The notes below the pieces were generated by a model. The model was not told the DNA's origin, searched no databases, and saw only the letters and a list, made by a program, of their open reading frames with translations. The translations under genes and the position numbers were made by a program. Of a stretch of DNA of 64,000 nucleotides, positions 52,139 through 60,909 are shown piece after piece. Location of the stretch: NCBI RefSeq assembly GCF_003994465.1, contig NZ_RZNX01000001.1, positions 1-64,000 on the forward strand. The letters run 5' to 3'. Numbering within the stretch: the stretch's first letter is position 1; the number at the start of each line of letters is the position of its first letter. The DNA comes from Paenibacillus zeisoli (lineage in GTDB: Bacteria > Bacillota > Bacilli > Paenibacillales > Paenibacillaceae).

Positions 52139-52169
52139 AGCCACCCTAGCATTATTCCTAGGGTGGCTA
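52139..52169 (+). terminator. Terminator-like hairpin after the deacetylase gene
   Basis: AGCCACCCTAG pairs with CTAGGGTGGCT around CATTATTC; the following T run (ATCTTTGT) is weak. Confidence 0.7.
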
Positions 52170-52202
52170 TCTTTGTATCATCACTCAATTCGAAGCAGCC
52201 GA

Positions 52203-52332
52203 GAGAACAAAACGATTCCGTAGAAGCGACAGCGGTCGCCTTTGCCACCGAATTAAATCCTATCAGGATTAATTCAGATAAATCTGGGGCAACAGCGATA
52301 GGAGGAACGTTTCGTCAGAATTGCTGTTCCCC
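52203..52332. repeat. About 130-bp imperfect palindromic element (possible MITE or structured repeat)
   Basis: The outer arms GAGAACAAAACGATTCCG and the reverse complement of the CGTTTCGTCAGAATTGC-to-GTTCC end match imperfectly over about 50 bases each. The centre is GAATTAAATCCT/AGGATTAATTC around ATC, and a local hairpin GCGAC/GTCGC lies on the left arm. CCCCTTTTTG follows the right end. Confidence 0.5.
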
Positions 52333-52403
52333 TTTTTGTCCAAATTAGGTGGTACTAATGAAAGAATTGAACTATAATTTCATACTGGAACAATAACAGA
52401 GAG

Positions 52404-53468
52404 TTGGTGAATGAATTGCTCGCGATAGAGGTTGAGGATCTAAGAAAAACATTTAAAGTCCAGCGGAATCGGGAAGGCCTTAAAGGCGCATTCCAGGATT
52501 TATTCAAACGACAATATCAGGAAGTAACCGCGGTAAAAGACATTTCATTTCAAATACCACAGGGTGAGATCTGCGGCTATATCGGTGAGAACGGCGCGGG
52601 CAAATCAACGACCATCAAGATGCTGACAGGCATTCTTGTACCTACGTCAGGCCATTTGTCTGTAGGCGGGTACGTTCCCTACCAGGAAAGGGAGAAGTTC
52701 GTTAAGAATATAGGTGTTGTCTTCGGTCAGCGGAGCCAGCTGTGGTGGGATATTGGCGTAATTGAATCCTTTCAGCTGCTGCGCAAGGTATATCAAGTCC
52801 CTGAACAGGACTTCAAGAAGCGGCTGGATGAACTGGTGGAGCGACTACAGCTCCAGGATCTGCTCAGTCGTCCGGTCCGTAAGCTGAGCCTGGGTCAGCG
52901 CATGCGTTGTGAGCTTGTGGCAGCTCTGCTTCATAATCCTTCTATTGTGTTTCTGGACGAGCCTACGATCGGTCTTGATATCGTGGTCAAATCTGAAATA
53001 CGGGATTTCCTACGAGACATGAACCGTGAACATGGTACAACGATTTTGCTGACCACCCATGATTTGCAGGATATTGAAGCCCTCTGCTCCCGGGTCATTA
53101 TGCTTGATGATGGACGGATTATTTATGATGGAGGACTCGAAGAGCTCAAGAACCGCTGGGGAACCGGCCGTGAGGTGCTGTTCCAATTCGGCCGCAGCAC
53201 CAAGTTAGCTCAGCTCGAAGCCTGGACTCAGCAGCTTCCTGTAAAGTGGTCTGCCGAGAATGATCTGAATGCCAAAGTCTGGATTCCCCTCGAGATCAAT
53301 GTCTCAGATGTGCTTGGAAGTGTCGTTGGGCAGGCAGATATTACAGATATCAAAATTATCGAGACGAATACCGACGACATCGTGAGAAGCATCTACCAGT
53401 CCGGTTCGGCCGTGAAGATGGACAATCCTGAGACAGAGCCGGAGAAGGATAAGGTGGCTCATGTCTAG
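52404..53468 (+). CDS. ABC-2 type exporter ATP-binding protein
   Basis: A 354-residue ATPase. Walker A is GENGAGKST, the Q-loop region is VFGQRSQLWWD, the signature is LSLGQRM (as in this ABC-2 subgroup, not LSGGQ), Walker B is IVFLDEPTIGLD and the switch His is in LLTTHDLQD. A C-terminal extension of about 90 residues is accessory. The start is TTG 52404 or GTG 52407; the ribosome site is weak (AGAGAG). It overlaps the first permease gene by eight bases. ABC-2 systems of this kind export drugs or viologen-like cations; the substrate here is not known. Confidence 0.9.
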   Translation: MVNELLAIEVEDLRKTFKVQRNREGLKGAFQDLFKRQYQEVTAVKDISFQIPQGEICGYIGENGAGKSTTIKMLTGILVPTSGHLSVGGYVPYQEREKFVKNIGVVFGQRSQLWWDIGVIESFQLLRKVYQVPEQDFKKRLDELVERLQLQDLLSRPVRKLSLGQRMRCELVAALLHNPSIVFLDEPTIGLDIVVKSEIRDFLRDMNREHGTTILLTTHDLQDIEALCSRVIMLDDGRIIYDGGLEELKNRWGTGREVLFQFGRSTKLAQLEAWTQQLPVKWSAENDLNAKVWIPLEINVSDVLGSVVGQADITDIKIIETNTDDIVRSIYQSGSAVKMDNPETEPEKDKVAHV

Positions 53469-54267
53469 ATCAAGAAGCAGCGCATATTTGGATTTCATCC
53501 GCATCCGATTTCTGACTATGCTGGCGTATCGCGTCAATTATTACTCGGGAATTCTGATCTATACCTTGAACATCGGGGTGTATTACTTCACATGGAAAGC
53601 GATATTCGGGAGCGGTGGTGATCTGGGCGGCTTCAATGCCATCCAGATGACAACGTACATTGCCGTGTCATGGATGGCCAGAGCCTTCTACTTCAACAAT
53701 CTGGACCGTGAGATTTCTACGGATATCCGTGATGGCAGCATCGCCATTCAGTTCATTCGTCCTTATAACTATATGCTTGTGAAGATGATGCAGGGTCTTG
53801 GGGAAGGGATGTTCAGGTTCTTTCTTCTCATGATTCCAGGAATGGCGGTGGCACTGCTGCTGTATCCCATTGAGCTGCCGACGGCTTGGTCATCCTGGGT
53901 AGGATTCTTGGTCATGCTGTTCTTCAGCTTCCTGATTAATTCACAGATTAATGTCATTACAGGGATTATGGCTTTCTTCGTGGAGAACAACGAGGGAATG
54001 ATGCGGATGAAGCGGGTTATCGTTGACCTGTTCTCAGGCCTCATTGTACCGATCAGTCTCTTTCCGGGCTGGCTAGCGAAAGTACTGGAATTCCTGCCTT
54101 TTCAGGCGATCACCTATCTGCCTGGGTCCGTGTTCACCGGCCGGGTTAAAGGGGTGGGGATATGGAACGTTCTGGGCATACAGATCGTCTGGTTCGCGCT
54201 CTTGTTAATTCCGATGATCTGGCTCTACGGATTGGCGCGGCGGCGCTTGTTCGTGCAAGGAGGGTAA
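53461..54267 (+). CDS. ABC-2 type permease, first subunit
   Basis: A 268-residue protein with six hydrophobic segments and the ABC-2 coupling pattern: RVNYYSGILIYTL near the start, ISTDIRDGSIAIQFIRPYNYMLVKM, and GLIVPISLFPGWLAKVLEFLPFQAITYLPGSVFTG. The ATG lies inside the end of the ATPase gene, so expression is coupled. The second permease gene begins four bases after its stop. Both permeases together probably make one heterodimeric channel with two ATPase copies. Confidence 0.9.
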   Translation: MSRSRSSAYLDFIRIRFLTMLAYRVNYYSGILIYTLNIGVYYFTWKAIFGSGGDLGGFNAIQMTTYIAVSWMARAFYFNNLDREISTDIRDGSIAIQFIRPYNYMLVKMMQGLGEGMFRFFLLMIPGMAVALLLYPIELPTAWSSWVGFLVMLFFSFLINSQINVITGIMAFFVENNEGMMRMKRVIVDLFSGLIVPISLFPGWLAKVLEFLPFQAITYLPGSVFTGRVKGVGIWNVLGIQIVWFALLLIPMIWLYGLARRRLFVQGG

Positions 54268-54271
54268 GAGT

Positions 54272-55057
54272 ATGTACTATTTAGGATTGATCAGCGAATA
54301 TCTGAAAAATTATATGAAGACAAGGCTGACCTACCGCGCAGATTTCTGGGTAGAAGTGATCTCGGATCTGCTTTTTCAGGCCACGAATCTGATCTTCATC
54401 TTCGTTATATTTATGCATACCAATAGTCTTGGCGGCTGGAGTGAGAACGAAGTTGTATTTGTGTACGGGTTCTTCATGGTTCCATTTGGAATATTCAGCT
54501 GCTTTATCAACTTATGGGGATTCAGCGAACGATATATTGTCAAAGGGGAGATGGACCGGATTATGACCCGTCCGGCCCATAATCTGTTCCAGATTTTCCT
54601 GGAGAATGTGGACCCGCCTGCTCTGGTCGGTTCCATCATAGGAATTATTATTATGGTGATTAGCGGGAGCAATCTTGGACTTGTTATGGAATGGTGGACC
54701 ATTCCGGCCATGATCATTCTAACGCTCAGTGCAGTTGCTATTTATACCGGAATCTATACCACACTGACTTCGTTATCCTTTTACTCGGATGCGCCTACAG
54801 GGATTCTTCCTTTGATGTATAACATTCAAAGCTATGGGCGTTACCCGGTAACGATCTATAATCGTGCCATTCAGGTGCTGTTGACCTGGATTATGCCGTT
54901 TGCTTTTGTAGGCATTTATCCTGCGTCACTGTTCCTCCACCGGGAGGAAATGCAGAGGATGGCTTTCCTGACCCCTGTCATGGGAATCATTTTCTTCAGT
55001 ATCGGGTTGACCGCCTGGAATTACGGGGTGAAGAAATACAGAGGTGCAGGGTCTTAA
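54272..55057 (+). CDS. ABC-2 type permease, second subunit
   Basis: A 261-residue protein with six hydrophobic segments and similar layout to its neighbour: RLTYRADFWVEVISDLLFQ, IVKGEMDRIMTRPAHNLFQIF and SYGRYPVTIYNRAIQVLLTWIMPFAFVGIYPASLFL. AAGGAGGG precedes the ATG. It is the last gene of the three-gene exporter operon, closed by a strong terminator. No regulator gene lies within the operon. Confidence 0.9.
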   Translation: MYYLGLISEYLKNYMKTRLTYRADFWVEVISDLLFQATNLIFIFVIFMHTNSLGGWSENEVVFVYGFFMVPFGIFSCFINLWGFSERYIVKGEMDRIMTRPAHNLFQIFLENVDPPALVGSIIGIIIMVISGSNLGLVMEWWTIPAMIILTLSAVAIYTGIYTTLTSLSFYSDAPTGILPLMYNIQSYGRYPVTIYNRAIQVLLTWIMPFAFVGIYPASLFLHREEMQRMAFLTPVMGIIFFSIGLTAWNYGVKKYRGAGS

Positions 55058-55109
55058 TTTAGTGGGTTAATAGCTTTATTGCGACAAACAATCTAAAGCT
55101 TCGTGCATG

Positions 55110-55141
55110 AAACCGTTCCTTTCGAGGAGCGGTTTTTTTTG
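55110..55141 (+). terminator. Intrinsic terminator of the ABC-2 operon
   Basis: AAACCGTTCCT pairs with AGGAGCGGTTT around TTCG, followed by a T run. Confidence 0.9.
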
Positions 55142-55241
55142 TGCTGCGAAGAAAAAGTTGACGGTGAATATAAAATGACATAGACTATCAAAAGAAAGTT
55201 AATGCCAAAATATCTCAAGATTGAAAGGTGGATTACATGAA

Positions 55242-56753
55242 ATGATGGATTTAGGAAAAAGGAAATGGTGGGTGCTCGGAGCTCTTGCGGTTAGTCTGCT
55301 CACGGTTGGGCTGGACTTGACCGTGCTGAATTTGGCCCTGCCCACAATAGCGGAGGACCTTCATGCTTCGAACAGTCAACTGCAGTGGTTCGCAGATGCC
55401 TATAATCTGGTTCTGGCTGCGGCATTACTTCCAGCGGGTCTCCTTGGTGACCGTCTGGGACGGAAGCGAATGCTAATTATCGCACTCATTCTGTTCGGAG
55501 CAGCATCTGCGGCAAGCGCCTATGCTCATACAGCTGGACAGCTAATAGCCGGGCGTGCTGCTCTTGGGCTGGGCGCTGCATTCCTGCTGCCGCTGTCGAT
55601 GTCTATTATTCCCGTGATATTCACGGAACAGGAACGCTCTAAGGCCATTGGAATCTGGGTGACCGCCAATTCGATTGGAATTCCGCTTGGACCTATTGTG
55701 GGCGGATGGTTATTAAATAACTATTCTTGGGGGTCTGTATTCCTCATCGATATTCCCATTATTATCGTTGGGTTATTGGCAGTCTCGATTCTGCTACCTG
55801 AGTCGCGGAGTTCAGAGAAACCGCGTGTGGATTTACCCGGAGTGCTTCTGTCCAGTATCGGCTTATCCGGGCTTACGTATGGAGTCATTGAGGTGGGTGA
55901 GAAGGGATGGGGAGACCTGTCATCGCTGCTTTTTATCCTGGCTGGAATTGTCTTATTGGCAGTATTTATTTGGTGGGAAAGAAGGACTGCTCACGCCTTA
56001 ATCGACATTTCATTGTTCCGATCTCCAGAGTTCACATGGGGTTCGGTTCTGGCGACCTTGGTCTCCTTTGCCATGTTCGGAATCTTATTCGTCACGCCGC
56101 AGTATTTCCAAGCTGTAGAAGGAGCTGATGCTATGGGGACGGGGCTGCGTCTTCTGCCCATCATAGGAGGGCTCATTGTCGGCGCGAAAGTATCTGATGT
56201 CATTACTGCATGGAAGGGCGGGAAATGGAACCTATTATTTGGATTCCTGCTGCTGACAGGTGGAATGAGTCTGGGTGCAACAACGCATATAGGGCATGAT
56301 TATGGATTCACATCCATCTGGATCTCCATTGTAGGACTTGGAATTGGTTTTGTACTCCCAGTAGCTATGGATACTGCGATCTCTACTCTGTCAGCGGAGA
56401 GAAGCGGTGTGGGTTCAGCTCTGATTATGGCTTTGCGGCAAGTCGGCGGCGCGATTGGAGTTGCTCTGCTAGGAACCGTGCTTAGTAACGGATATCATGA
56501 TAAACTGAATTTAGACGAAATACCGGGTCAAGCCGTAGAGGCAGTGCAGCAGAGTGTATCAGCGGGTGCAGCTGCTGCGGACCAGTTACATTCGGAGAAT
56601 CTTCTGAATTCCGTACGTATGGCATTTATTCATGGAATGGACATGATGCTGTGGGTATGCGCAGGTATCGCCGTGTTGGGGCTTCTATTTGTCCTGGCAT
56701 TCCTGCATTCAAGCTCTGAACGGAAGGAGACTGAGGAATTCGGGATTAACTAA
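55242..56753 (+). CDS. DHA2 family MFS multidrug exporter, 14 TM
   Basis: A 503-residue carrier with about 14 hydrophobic segments. Helix 1 has LDLTVLNLALP; motif A is GLLGDRLGRKRML; motif C is GIPLGPIVGGWLLNNYSWGSVFLIDIP. It is similar in layout to SmvA/LfrA-type quaternary-ammonium and dye exporters. ATG 55242 is preferred with AAAGGTGG ten bases upstream; a TTG at 55221 is also in frame. A TetR-type gene starts 18 bases after its stop, so exporter and repressor share an operon. Its substrates are inferred only from the family. Confidence 0.9.
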   Translation: MMDLGKRKWWVLGALAVSLLTVGLDLTVLNLALPTIAEDLHASNSQLQWFADAYNLVLAAALLPAGLLGDRLGRKRMLIIALILFGAASAASAYAHTAGQLIAGRAALGLGAAFLLPLSMSIIPVIFTEQERSKAIGIWVTANSIGIPLGPIVGGWLLNNYSWGSVFLIDIPIIIVGLLAVSILLPESRSSEKPRVDLPGVLLSSIGLSGLTYGVIEVGEKGWGDLSSLLFILAGIVLLAVFIWWERRTAHALIDISLFRSPEFTWGSVLATLVSFAMFGILFVTPQYFQAVEGADAMGTGLRLLPIIGGLIVGAKVSDVITAWKGGKWNLLFGFLLLTGGMSLGATTHIGHDYGFTSIWISIVGLGIGFVLPVAMDTAISTLSAERSGVGSALIMALRQVGGAIGVALLGTVLSNGYHDKLNLDEIPGQAVEAVQQSVSAGAAAADQLHSENLLNSVRMAFIHGMDMMLWVCAGIAVLGLLFVLAFLHSSSERKETEEFGIN

Positions 56754-56771
56754 TCTCGGGGAGTGAGCAAG

Positions 56772-57371
56772 TTGGCATCAGGTGATCAAAGGGGGATGGG
56801 GCTGCGTGAACGAAAGAAGGCCAAGACAATGGCATCGATCCAAATGCACGCCCTGCGTTTGTTTCGGGAAATGGGATATAACTCCACTACAGTTGAACAA
56901 ATCGCGGAAGCGGCGGAGATATCTCCAAGTACGTTCTTTCGATATTTCTCAACCAAAGAGGACGTGATCATTACGGACAACTATGATCCGATCTTGATTG
57001 AAGCCTTTGAGAAGCAGCCGCCGGACCTAAGTCCGCTTCAGGCGATACAGGCAGCCATGTTGTCGGGTGTAGAAGGGATGTCAGACCAGGAGCTAATCGC
57101 TATGCGGGAGAGAAATCAGCTGATCATGAGCGTGCCAGAGCTTCGGGCAGCCCTGCTTAACAATATGATGCGGACTATGGAGATGATTACCGGAATGGTA
57201 GCCAAGCGTTCGGGCAGAAGCTCGGATGATTTTGCCGTCAGTACTTTGGCAGGTGCTATTATTGGGGTGAATATCTCAGTCATGATGCATCACGCGGAGC
57301 ATCCAGATCAGAAATTCGCTGATCTGCTTGAGTCCGCGCTGAGCAGCCTGGAATCCGGACTGCCCCTTTGA
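56772..57371 (+). CDS. TetR family regulator, co-transcribed with the DHA2 exporter
   Basis: A 199-residue repressor. The HTH region (about 14-60) has RERKKAKTMASIQMHALRLF and TTVEQIAEAAEISPSTFFRYFSTKEDVI (landmarks), as in the TetR family; the rest is helical ligand-binding domain. TTG 56772 is chosen because GGGGAG is nine bases upstream; a GTG at 56763 would overlap that site. Its position behind the exporter gene implies feedback control of the operon. No palindromic operator was fixed upstream of 55242. Confidence 0.87.
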   Translation: MASGDQRGMGLRERKKAKTMASIQMHALRLFREMGYNSTTVEQIAEAAEISPSTFFRYFSTKEDVIITDNYDPILIEAFEKQPPDLSPLQAIQAAMLSGVEGMSDQELIAMRERNQLIMSVPELRAALLNNMMRTMEMITGMVAKRSGRSSDDFAVSTLAGAIIGVNISVMMHHAEHPDQKFADLLESALSSLESGLPL

Positions 57372-57443
57372 ATAGTCGGCAGGATGTTTTGGTCGAAAGC
57401 CGGAGCAGCAGTGTGAAGCGGTGGGTTCGCCGTAACAAGAACC

Positions 57444-57485
57444 AAGAAGCCTTAACTGGGGAGTGCTCAGTTAGGGCTTCTTCTC
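57444..57485 (+). terminator. Terminator-like hairpin after the MFS-TetR operon
   Basis: AAGAAGCCTTAACTG pairs with CAGTTAGGGCTTCTT around GGGAGTGCT. No long T run follows; it also faces the converging catalase gene. Confidence 0.65.
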
Positions 57486-57505
57486 GTAAAGAGGTTATTC
57501 GTAAT

Positions 57506-58438
57506 CTATTCCATTACACTCCGCCTGTGATGGGATATGGCATAAGCTTCGTGTCGGAAGTTTAATATCGGATCTTCGGACAGTTCAATTCCCGGGGTTA
57601 GTAAAGTTGGGTCCATAACTAGACTCTCCGGTTCAGGGATCGGGCCTGTAATCGAGAGCGTTCCCACTTCAAGCCGAGTCCGCTGATCGGACCAGATAAG
57701 GGTAGGATCGTCTGTAGGATCGCTTGGCTCACCAAGTACAAGATTGAGCTTGAACCTGACTCGTGCCTCTCCAGTTCTCTTTATTAGATCTTCCTCAAGA
57801 TAATCCGAAGGCAGGGATTTGGCCTCCTTAGCGGACAAAGTATGTACGCCCAGATCCGGTTCCCATTCGTATTTGACGGCTTGTCTGTCCCCTTTGTCGT
57901 TCACAAGATAGAAGGCATGAATCGAATAATATGGGATGGTGGCATAACTGGCGGGCGGCTTCAGTGCTCCGAGATGAAAGAAGGCATTCTTGCTCTCGGA
58001 GAAATGATCGATTATAGCCCCAATCTTTTCTGGCAGAGAAAGCTCCTTTTGCTTAAATGCGGCTGCGGTCTTCATAATATCAATGAAGGACTCCGGTGTC
58101 CGGGCAAAGAATACGGGGATGCTAGCTGCAACGATATTCGTTATGGACTGGTCCGGTAGATGAAATTGAACGGCCATGCCTTTGGCTGGCGACAGCAAAT
58201 CCGCCATATTGGGATTCGGGTTACTGCCCGAGAATCGCACAACGGCTGGGACTTCCGTATTCTGAAGATGGGAAGCTGTGGTTAAGGATGCTGCACTCCC
58301 ATTTGGAGTGAATACCGCACTGAAGCAGGCTCCTTTGGCATGTGCCCGGCGAAAGCCGCGGTAGGGACCATCGAAATCCTCAATGGTGTCAACGGCCTGT
58401 TGTGCCAAAGTACGTGGATCGGGACGATGTGGGTGCAT
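57506..58438 (-). CDS. Catalase-family peroxidase (small, SrpA-like)
   Basis: A 310-residue heme protein with the catalase fold but only about 60 percent of the full catalase length. Heme and active-site motifs are intact: RRAHAKGACFSA (distal His33), VVRFSGSNPNPN (distal Asn region) and the proximal tyrosine in FRHEAYAIS near the C-terminus. Such small catalases act on organic peroxides, or H2O2 at low rate. AAGGAG lies seven bases before the ATG. There is no signal peptide. It is convergent with the MFS-TetR operon and forms its own unit; no PerR-like box was identified upstream. Confidence 0.88.
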   Translation of the reverse strand: MHPHRPDPRTLAQQAVDTIEDFDGPYRGFRRAHAKGACFSAVFTPNGSAASLTTASHLQNTEVPAVVRFSGSNPNPNMADLLSPAKGMAVQFHLPDQSITNIVAASIPVFFARTPESFIDIMKTAAAFKQKELSLPEKIGAIIDHFSESKNAFFHLGALKPPASYATIPYYSIHAFYLVNDKGDRQAVKYEWEPDLGVHTLSAKEAKSLPSDYLEEDLIKRTGEARVRFKLNLVLGEPSDPTDDPTLIWSDQRTRLEVGTLSITGPIPEPESLVMDPTLLTPGIELSEDPILNFRHEAYAISHHRRSVME

Positions 58439-58603
58439 ATCATTACTCCTTTATTGATCAATATGGAAAAGGCATAGCTACTACTTAATAAGATGATCTA
58501 AATGGAATGAACCATTTCAGCATGATAATATGAAACTTTTTCCAGAATGGATTCGTCTGTTAGTTATAACTCTTAGATAAATCAGAACAGAGGAGGAAGT
58601 CGA

Positions 58604-59563
58604 ATGAATGGGCTCCATGTAAAGAACGACTCGCTTAGAAAGGTTCTCCTGCTCAGTTTGTCTGCCGCGTTAACGGCAGGAATAACTGTCGCGTCATTTA
58701 GTCCAAGTGCTGCAGCAGGAGCGCAGACCGCATCTACGGTAACTGCCAAATCATCCAATGATGTGTATCTAGTATATGAATCCTACATTAAGAAACCGAG
58801 TAAGCTTGCTGCTGCGAGACAATATTTACTTAAGAACATCAGCAAGGTCAAAGCTTACCCGGCCATGATTATGACCCTTCATCTGGAGAATGCCCAGCGG
58901 GCTCAGTTGGAGGCATCAAGTGCGAAACTATATCCTTCTAATGTTCAGAAGGCACTTGATACAGCCTATCGCCAGAAGAAGGATTTGTCCTATAAGACGC
59001 TGTTAAGCTTAATAAAAGACTCCAAGATTCGCAGCATTCTTACTGAAGCACGCGACAAAGGCTATAAAGTTGCAACCGGTGAAGGGATGTATTTCCTGAC
59101 CATGGATTATGAAGGATTTAAGCCCTTCAAACCCTACGTGACGAAGGATATTGCAGCCTATATTGATATTATGGCCACACAGACGAACCAGCCTGCCTTC
59201 TCAGATGCAGCAGTAGTGATCAGCTGGGACGAATTAATCAAGCGGACCCTGGCGTTGGAGAATTTCGTCAAGAGCTATCCGAAATCCAACCGGACGAAGG
59301 CCGTAAAGCTCGAATATGAAGGGATGAAGTTCAATGTCTTCTATGGATCGAGCAACACGCCGGTGTACAATGAGAACAGCAAGAATGAGTTCACAACACT
59401 GCTGCCCAAAGTACGCAAAGCTTATGAAGCTGCTGTTCAGAAGGGAACAGCTGACAGCCAGCTGTTAATAACCATTAAGCAGGTTTTGAAGCTGCTGGAC
59501 AGCAATGAGGGCAAGTGGTCTAAGGAATTGGACCGCTATTTGAAGAAGCAGATCGAAGTATAA
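58604..59563 (+). CDS. Secreted protein of unknown function
   Basis: A 319-residue protein with a signal peptide (basic start, hydrophobic LLLSLSAALTAGITVA core, likely cleavage near AAAGA). The mature part is helical and Lys/Ala/Tyr-rich, with VYLVYESYIKKP and MYFLTMDYEGFKPF; no enzyme motif or repeat family is recognised. GAGGAGG precedes the ATG. It is monocistronic, followed by two hairpins. Similar orphan proteins are common in paenibacilli. Confidence 0.75.
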   Translation: MNGLHVKNDSLRKVLLLSLSAALTAGITVASFSPSAAAGAQTASTVTAKSSNDVYLVYESYIKKPSKLAAARQYLLKNISKVKAYPAMIMTLHLENAQRAQLEASSAKLYPSNVQKALDTAYRQKKDLSYKTLLSLIKDSKIRSILTEARDKGYKVATGEGMYFLTMDYEGFKPFKPYVTKDIAAYIDIMATQTNQPAFSDAAVVISWDELIKRTLALENFVKSYPKSNRTKAVKLEYEGMKFNVFYGSSNTPVYNENSKNEFTTLLPKVRKAYEAAVQKGTADSQLLITIKQVLKLLDSNEGKWSKELDRYLKKQIEV

Positions 59564-59566
59564 ACA

Positions 59567-59597
59567 TGATCCGGATTCAATTCCGGATTCTTGTTAA
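59567..59597 (+). terminator. Hairpin after the secreted orphan gene
   Basis: ATCCGGA and TCCGGAT arms around TTCAAT, followed by TCTTGTT. Confidence 0.55.
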
Positions 59598-59619
59598 CTG
59601 TGGAAGTTCTAATATACAG

Positions 59620-59657
59620 GGGGTTGGACAGGTGCGAAGCCTGTTCAACCCCTTTTA
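59620..59657 (+). terminator. Second hairpin, stronger terminator
   Basis: GGGGTTGGACAGG pairs with CCTGTTCAACCCC (one wobble), then TTTTAAC. Confidence 0.7.
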
Positions 59658-59826
59658 ACTTCTGCCGACTCTAAGTATTTCTCTGACCAGGTTGAACCCG
59701 TACGCTGATTTGGATTATTATAAAATAACGTATATTGTAATAGGCACAGCAGCGGGGCACCAATCCAGCTTCCATTTGAGAAACTGAAAGCTTTGGATCA
59801 ACCGCCGCATGGAAAGGGCGAAGATG

Positions 59827-60123
59827 ATGGATAATATTACTGCATATAGTGTGGAGCTGGTTAAGGATCCATTTGGCATTTTGACCGGCAAGCGTTACGA
59901 GTTCATTCTGGATCTCGAAGTAGATGAAGAGGATGAACTTTACTCAGAGCATGGAATTTACCTAAGAGTCATCTATGGTGTTGAAGAGGGCAAGATGGGG
60001 ATTGTTAAATACCATATCCACGAGAGAGTAACCGACAAGTATATGGATTTCGATCTGGAAGAGGATGAACTTGCCGAAGTAGAGGCATTCTGCAAGGATC
60101 ATCTTAATGAGGCTGGACAATAA
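59827..60123 (+). CDS. Small acidic protein, DUF6509-like
   Basis: A 98-residue soluble acidic protein. The segment VELVKDPFGILTGKRYEFILDLEVDEEDELYSE matches what I recall of DUF6509 proteins of Bacillales (sometimes annotated as pullulanase by mistake). No catalytic motif is visible. ATG 59827 (or 59824) has AAAGGG upstream; an ATG at 59809 is in frame but lacks a ribosome site. The next gene begins 22 bases after its stop and is probably in the same operon. Confidence 0.75.
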   Translation: MDNITAYSVELVKDPFGILTGKRYEFILDLEVDEEDELYSEHGIYLRVIYGVEEGKMGIVKYHIHERVTDKYMDFDLEEDELAEVEAFCKDHLNEAGQ

Positions 60124-60145
60124 CTAAAGAAGGGCTGGGGTTGAC

Positions 60146-60685
60146 TTGAGACGCAGCAGCATTTCTGTGCCCTATGGGTATGAACCGCCCGAAGAGACAA
60201 GAAAAGGTACGTTAATCTACTACGATACATTCGAGCATATTACGGACGAGGAATTGGAGGCAGCGGCAGATCTTACCCGGAAGCTGGATTTCAAAAGGCT
60301 GGTCCTCTATCCGCTCCACGAGGAGACCGTAAGAAGGATGTCGAAGGAACCCGTCAGAGCCTATCACAAGCGTGAGCAGCAGCTCTACGACTGGAAGAAT
60401 AACGCTTCCCATTCCGGGGTAGTTGTAGAAAGCTTTGAAGGTAAGCGCAAGAAATATACGCCGCTGGAAGCGGCACTCAGGCATCTGAGTGACAAATATG
60501 AGCCGCCCTATTTCTTGTACGTATCGCCAGAAATGACCAACCAGATTGCAGCTTACTCTTCATTTGAAGAGTGGATTGTGAAGCTGAGACTCCTGCTGCC
60601 AAGGGAGCCGCAGCATCTGCATCCTAAACTTGAGAAGTATCGTCACAGGTGGAAGACCGTCCGTGAATCGCTGACGGAGGAATAA
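60146..60685 (+). CDS. Unknown soluble protein
   Basis: A 179-residue basic soluble protein, TTG start at 60146 with GGGCTGGGG upstream. It has a central LVLYPLHEETVRRM segment that resembles a short Rossmann-like strand-helix and a Lys/Arg-rich C-terminus (KYRHRWKTVRESL). No named family is recognised. It lies 22 bases behind the DUF6509-like gene and ends in a strong terminator. Confidence 0.7.
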   Translation: MRRSSISVPYGYEPPEETRKGTLIYYDTFEHITDEELEAAADLTRKLDFKRLVLYPLHEETVRRMSKEPVRAYHKREQQLYDWKNNASHSGVVVESFEGKRKKYTPLEAALRHLSDKYEPPYFLYVSPEMTNQIAAYSSFEEWIVKLRLLLPREPQHLHPKLEKYRHRWKTVRESLTEE

Positions 60686-60689
60686 ATAC

Positions 60690-60738
60690 AAGAACAGTAT
60701 GCGAGGAGCAAGATCTCGGGCATACTGTTCTTTTTTTG
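60690..60738 (+). terminator. Intrinsic terminator after the 59827-60685 pair
   Basis: AGAACAGTATGC pairs with GCATACTGTTCT, with an inner GAG/CTC pair, followed by seven T. Confidence 0.9.
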
Positions 60739-60909
60739 TGCTTGTTCAGACTTAAGTCGAGGTACGTAATCCGACTATGGATTTAGCTAGAGTACATCTG
60801 GGGCGCCAGATGAGTTTCAGTCGGGGGAACGAGGTGATGGAAGGGGCAACCAGATATGATAATGATCAGGAAATATAAATAATATATACACTAGGTAAGG
60901 AGTGAAAGG

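Larger units (their letters stand above)
52102..52403. other. Intergenic region: terminator and a MITE-like palindromic element
   Basis: There is no gene here. 52139-52169 is the deacetylase terminator. 52203-52332 is a long imperfect inverted repeat. The last 70 bases lead to the ABC operon; no clear promoter was fixed. Confidence 0.6.

Noticed and set aside
57368..57565. 65-residue frame after the TetR gene
   Set aside because: It crosses a terminator hairpin and runs into the converging catalase gene; no ribosome site.
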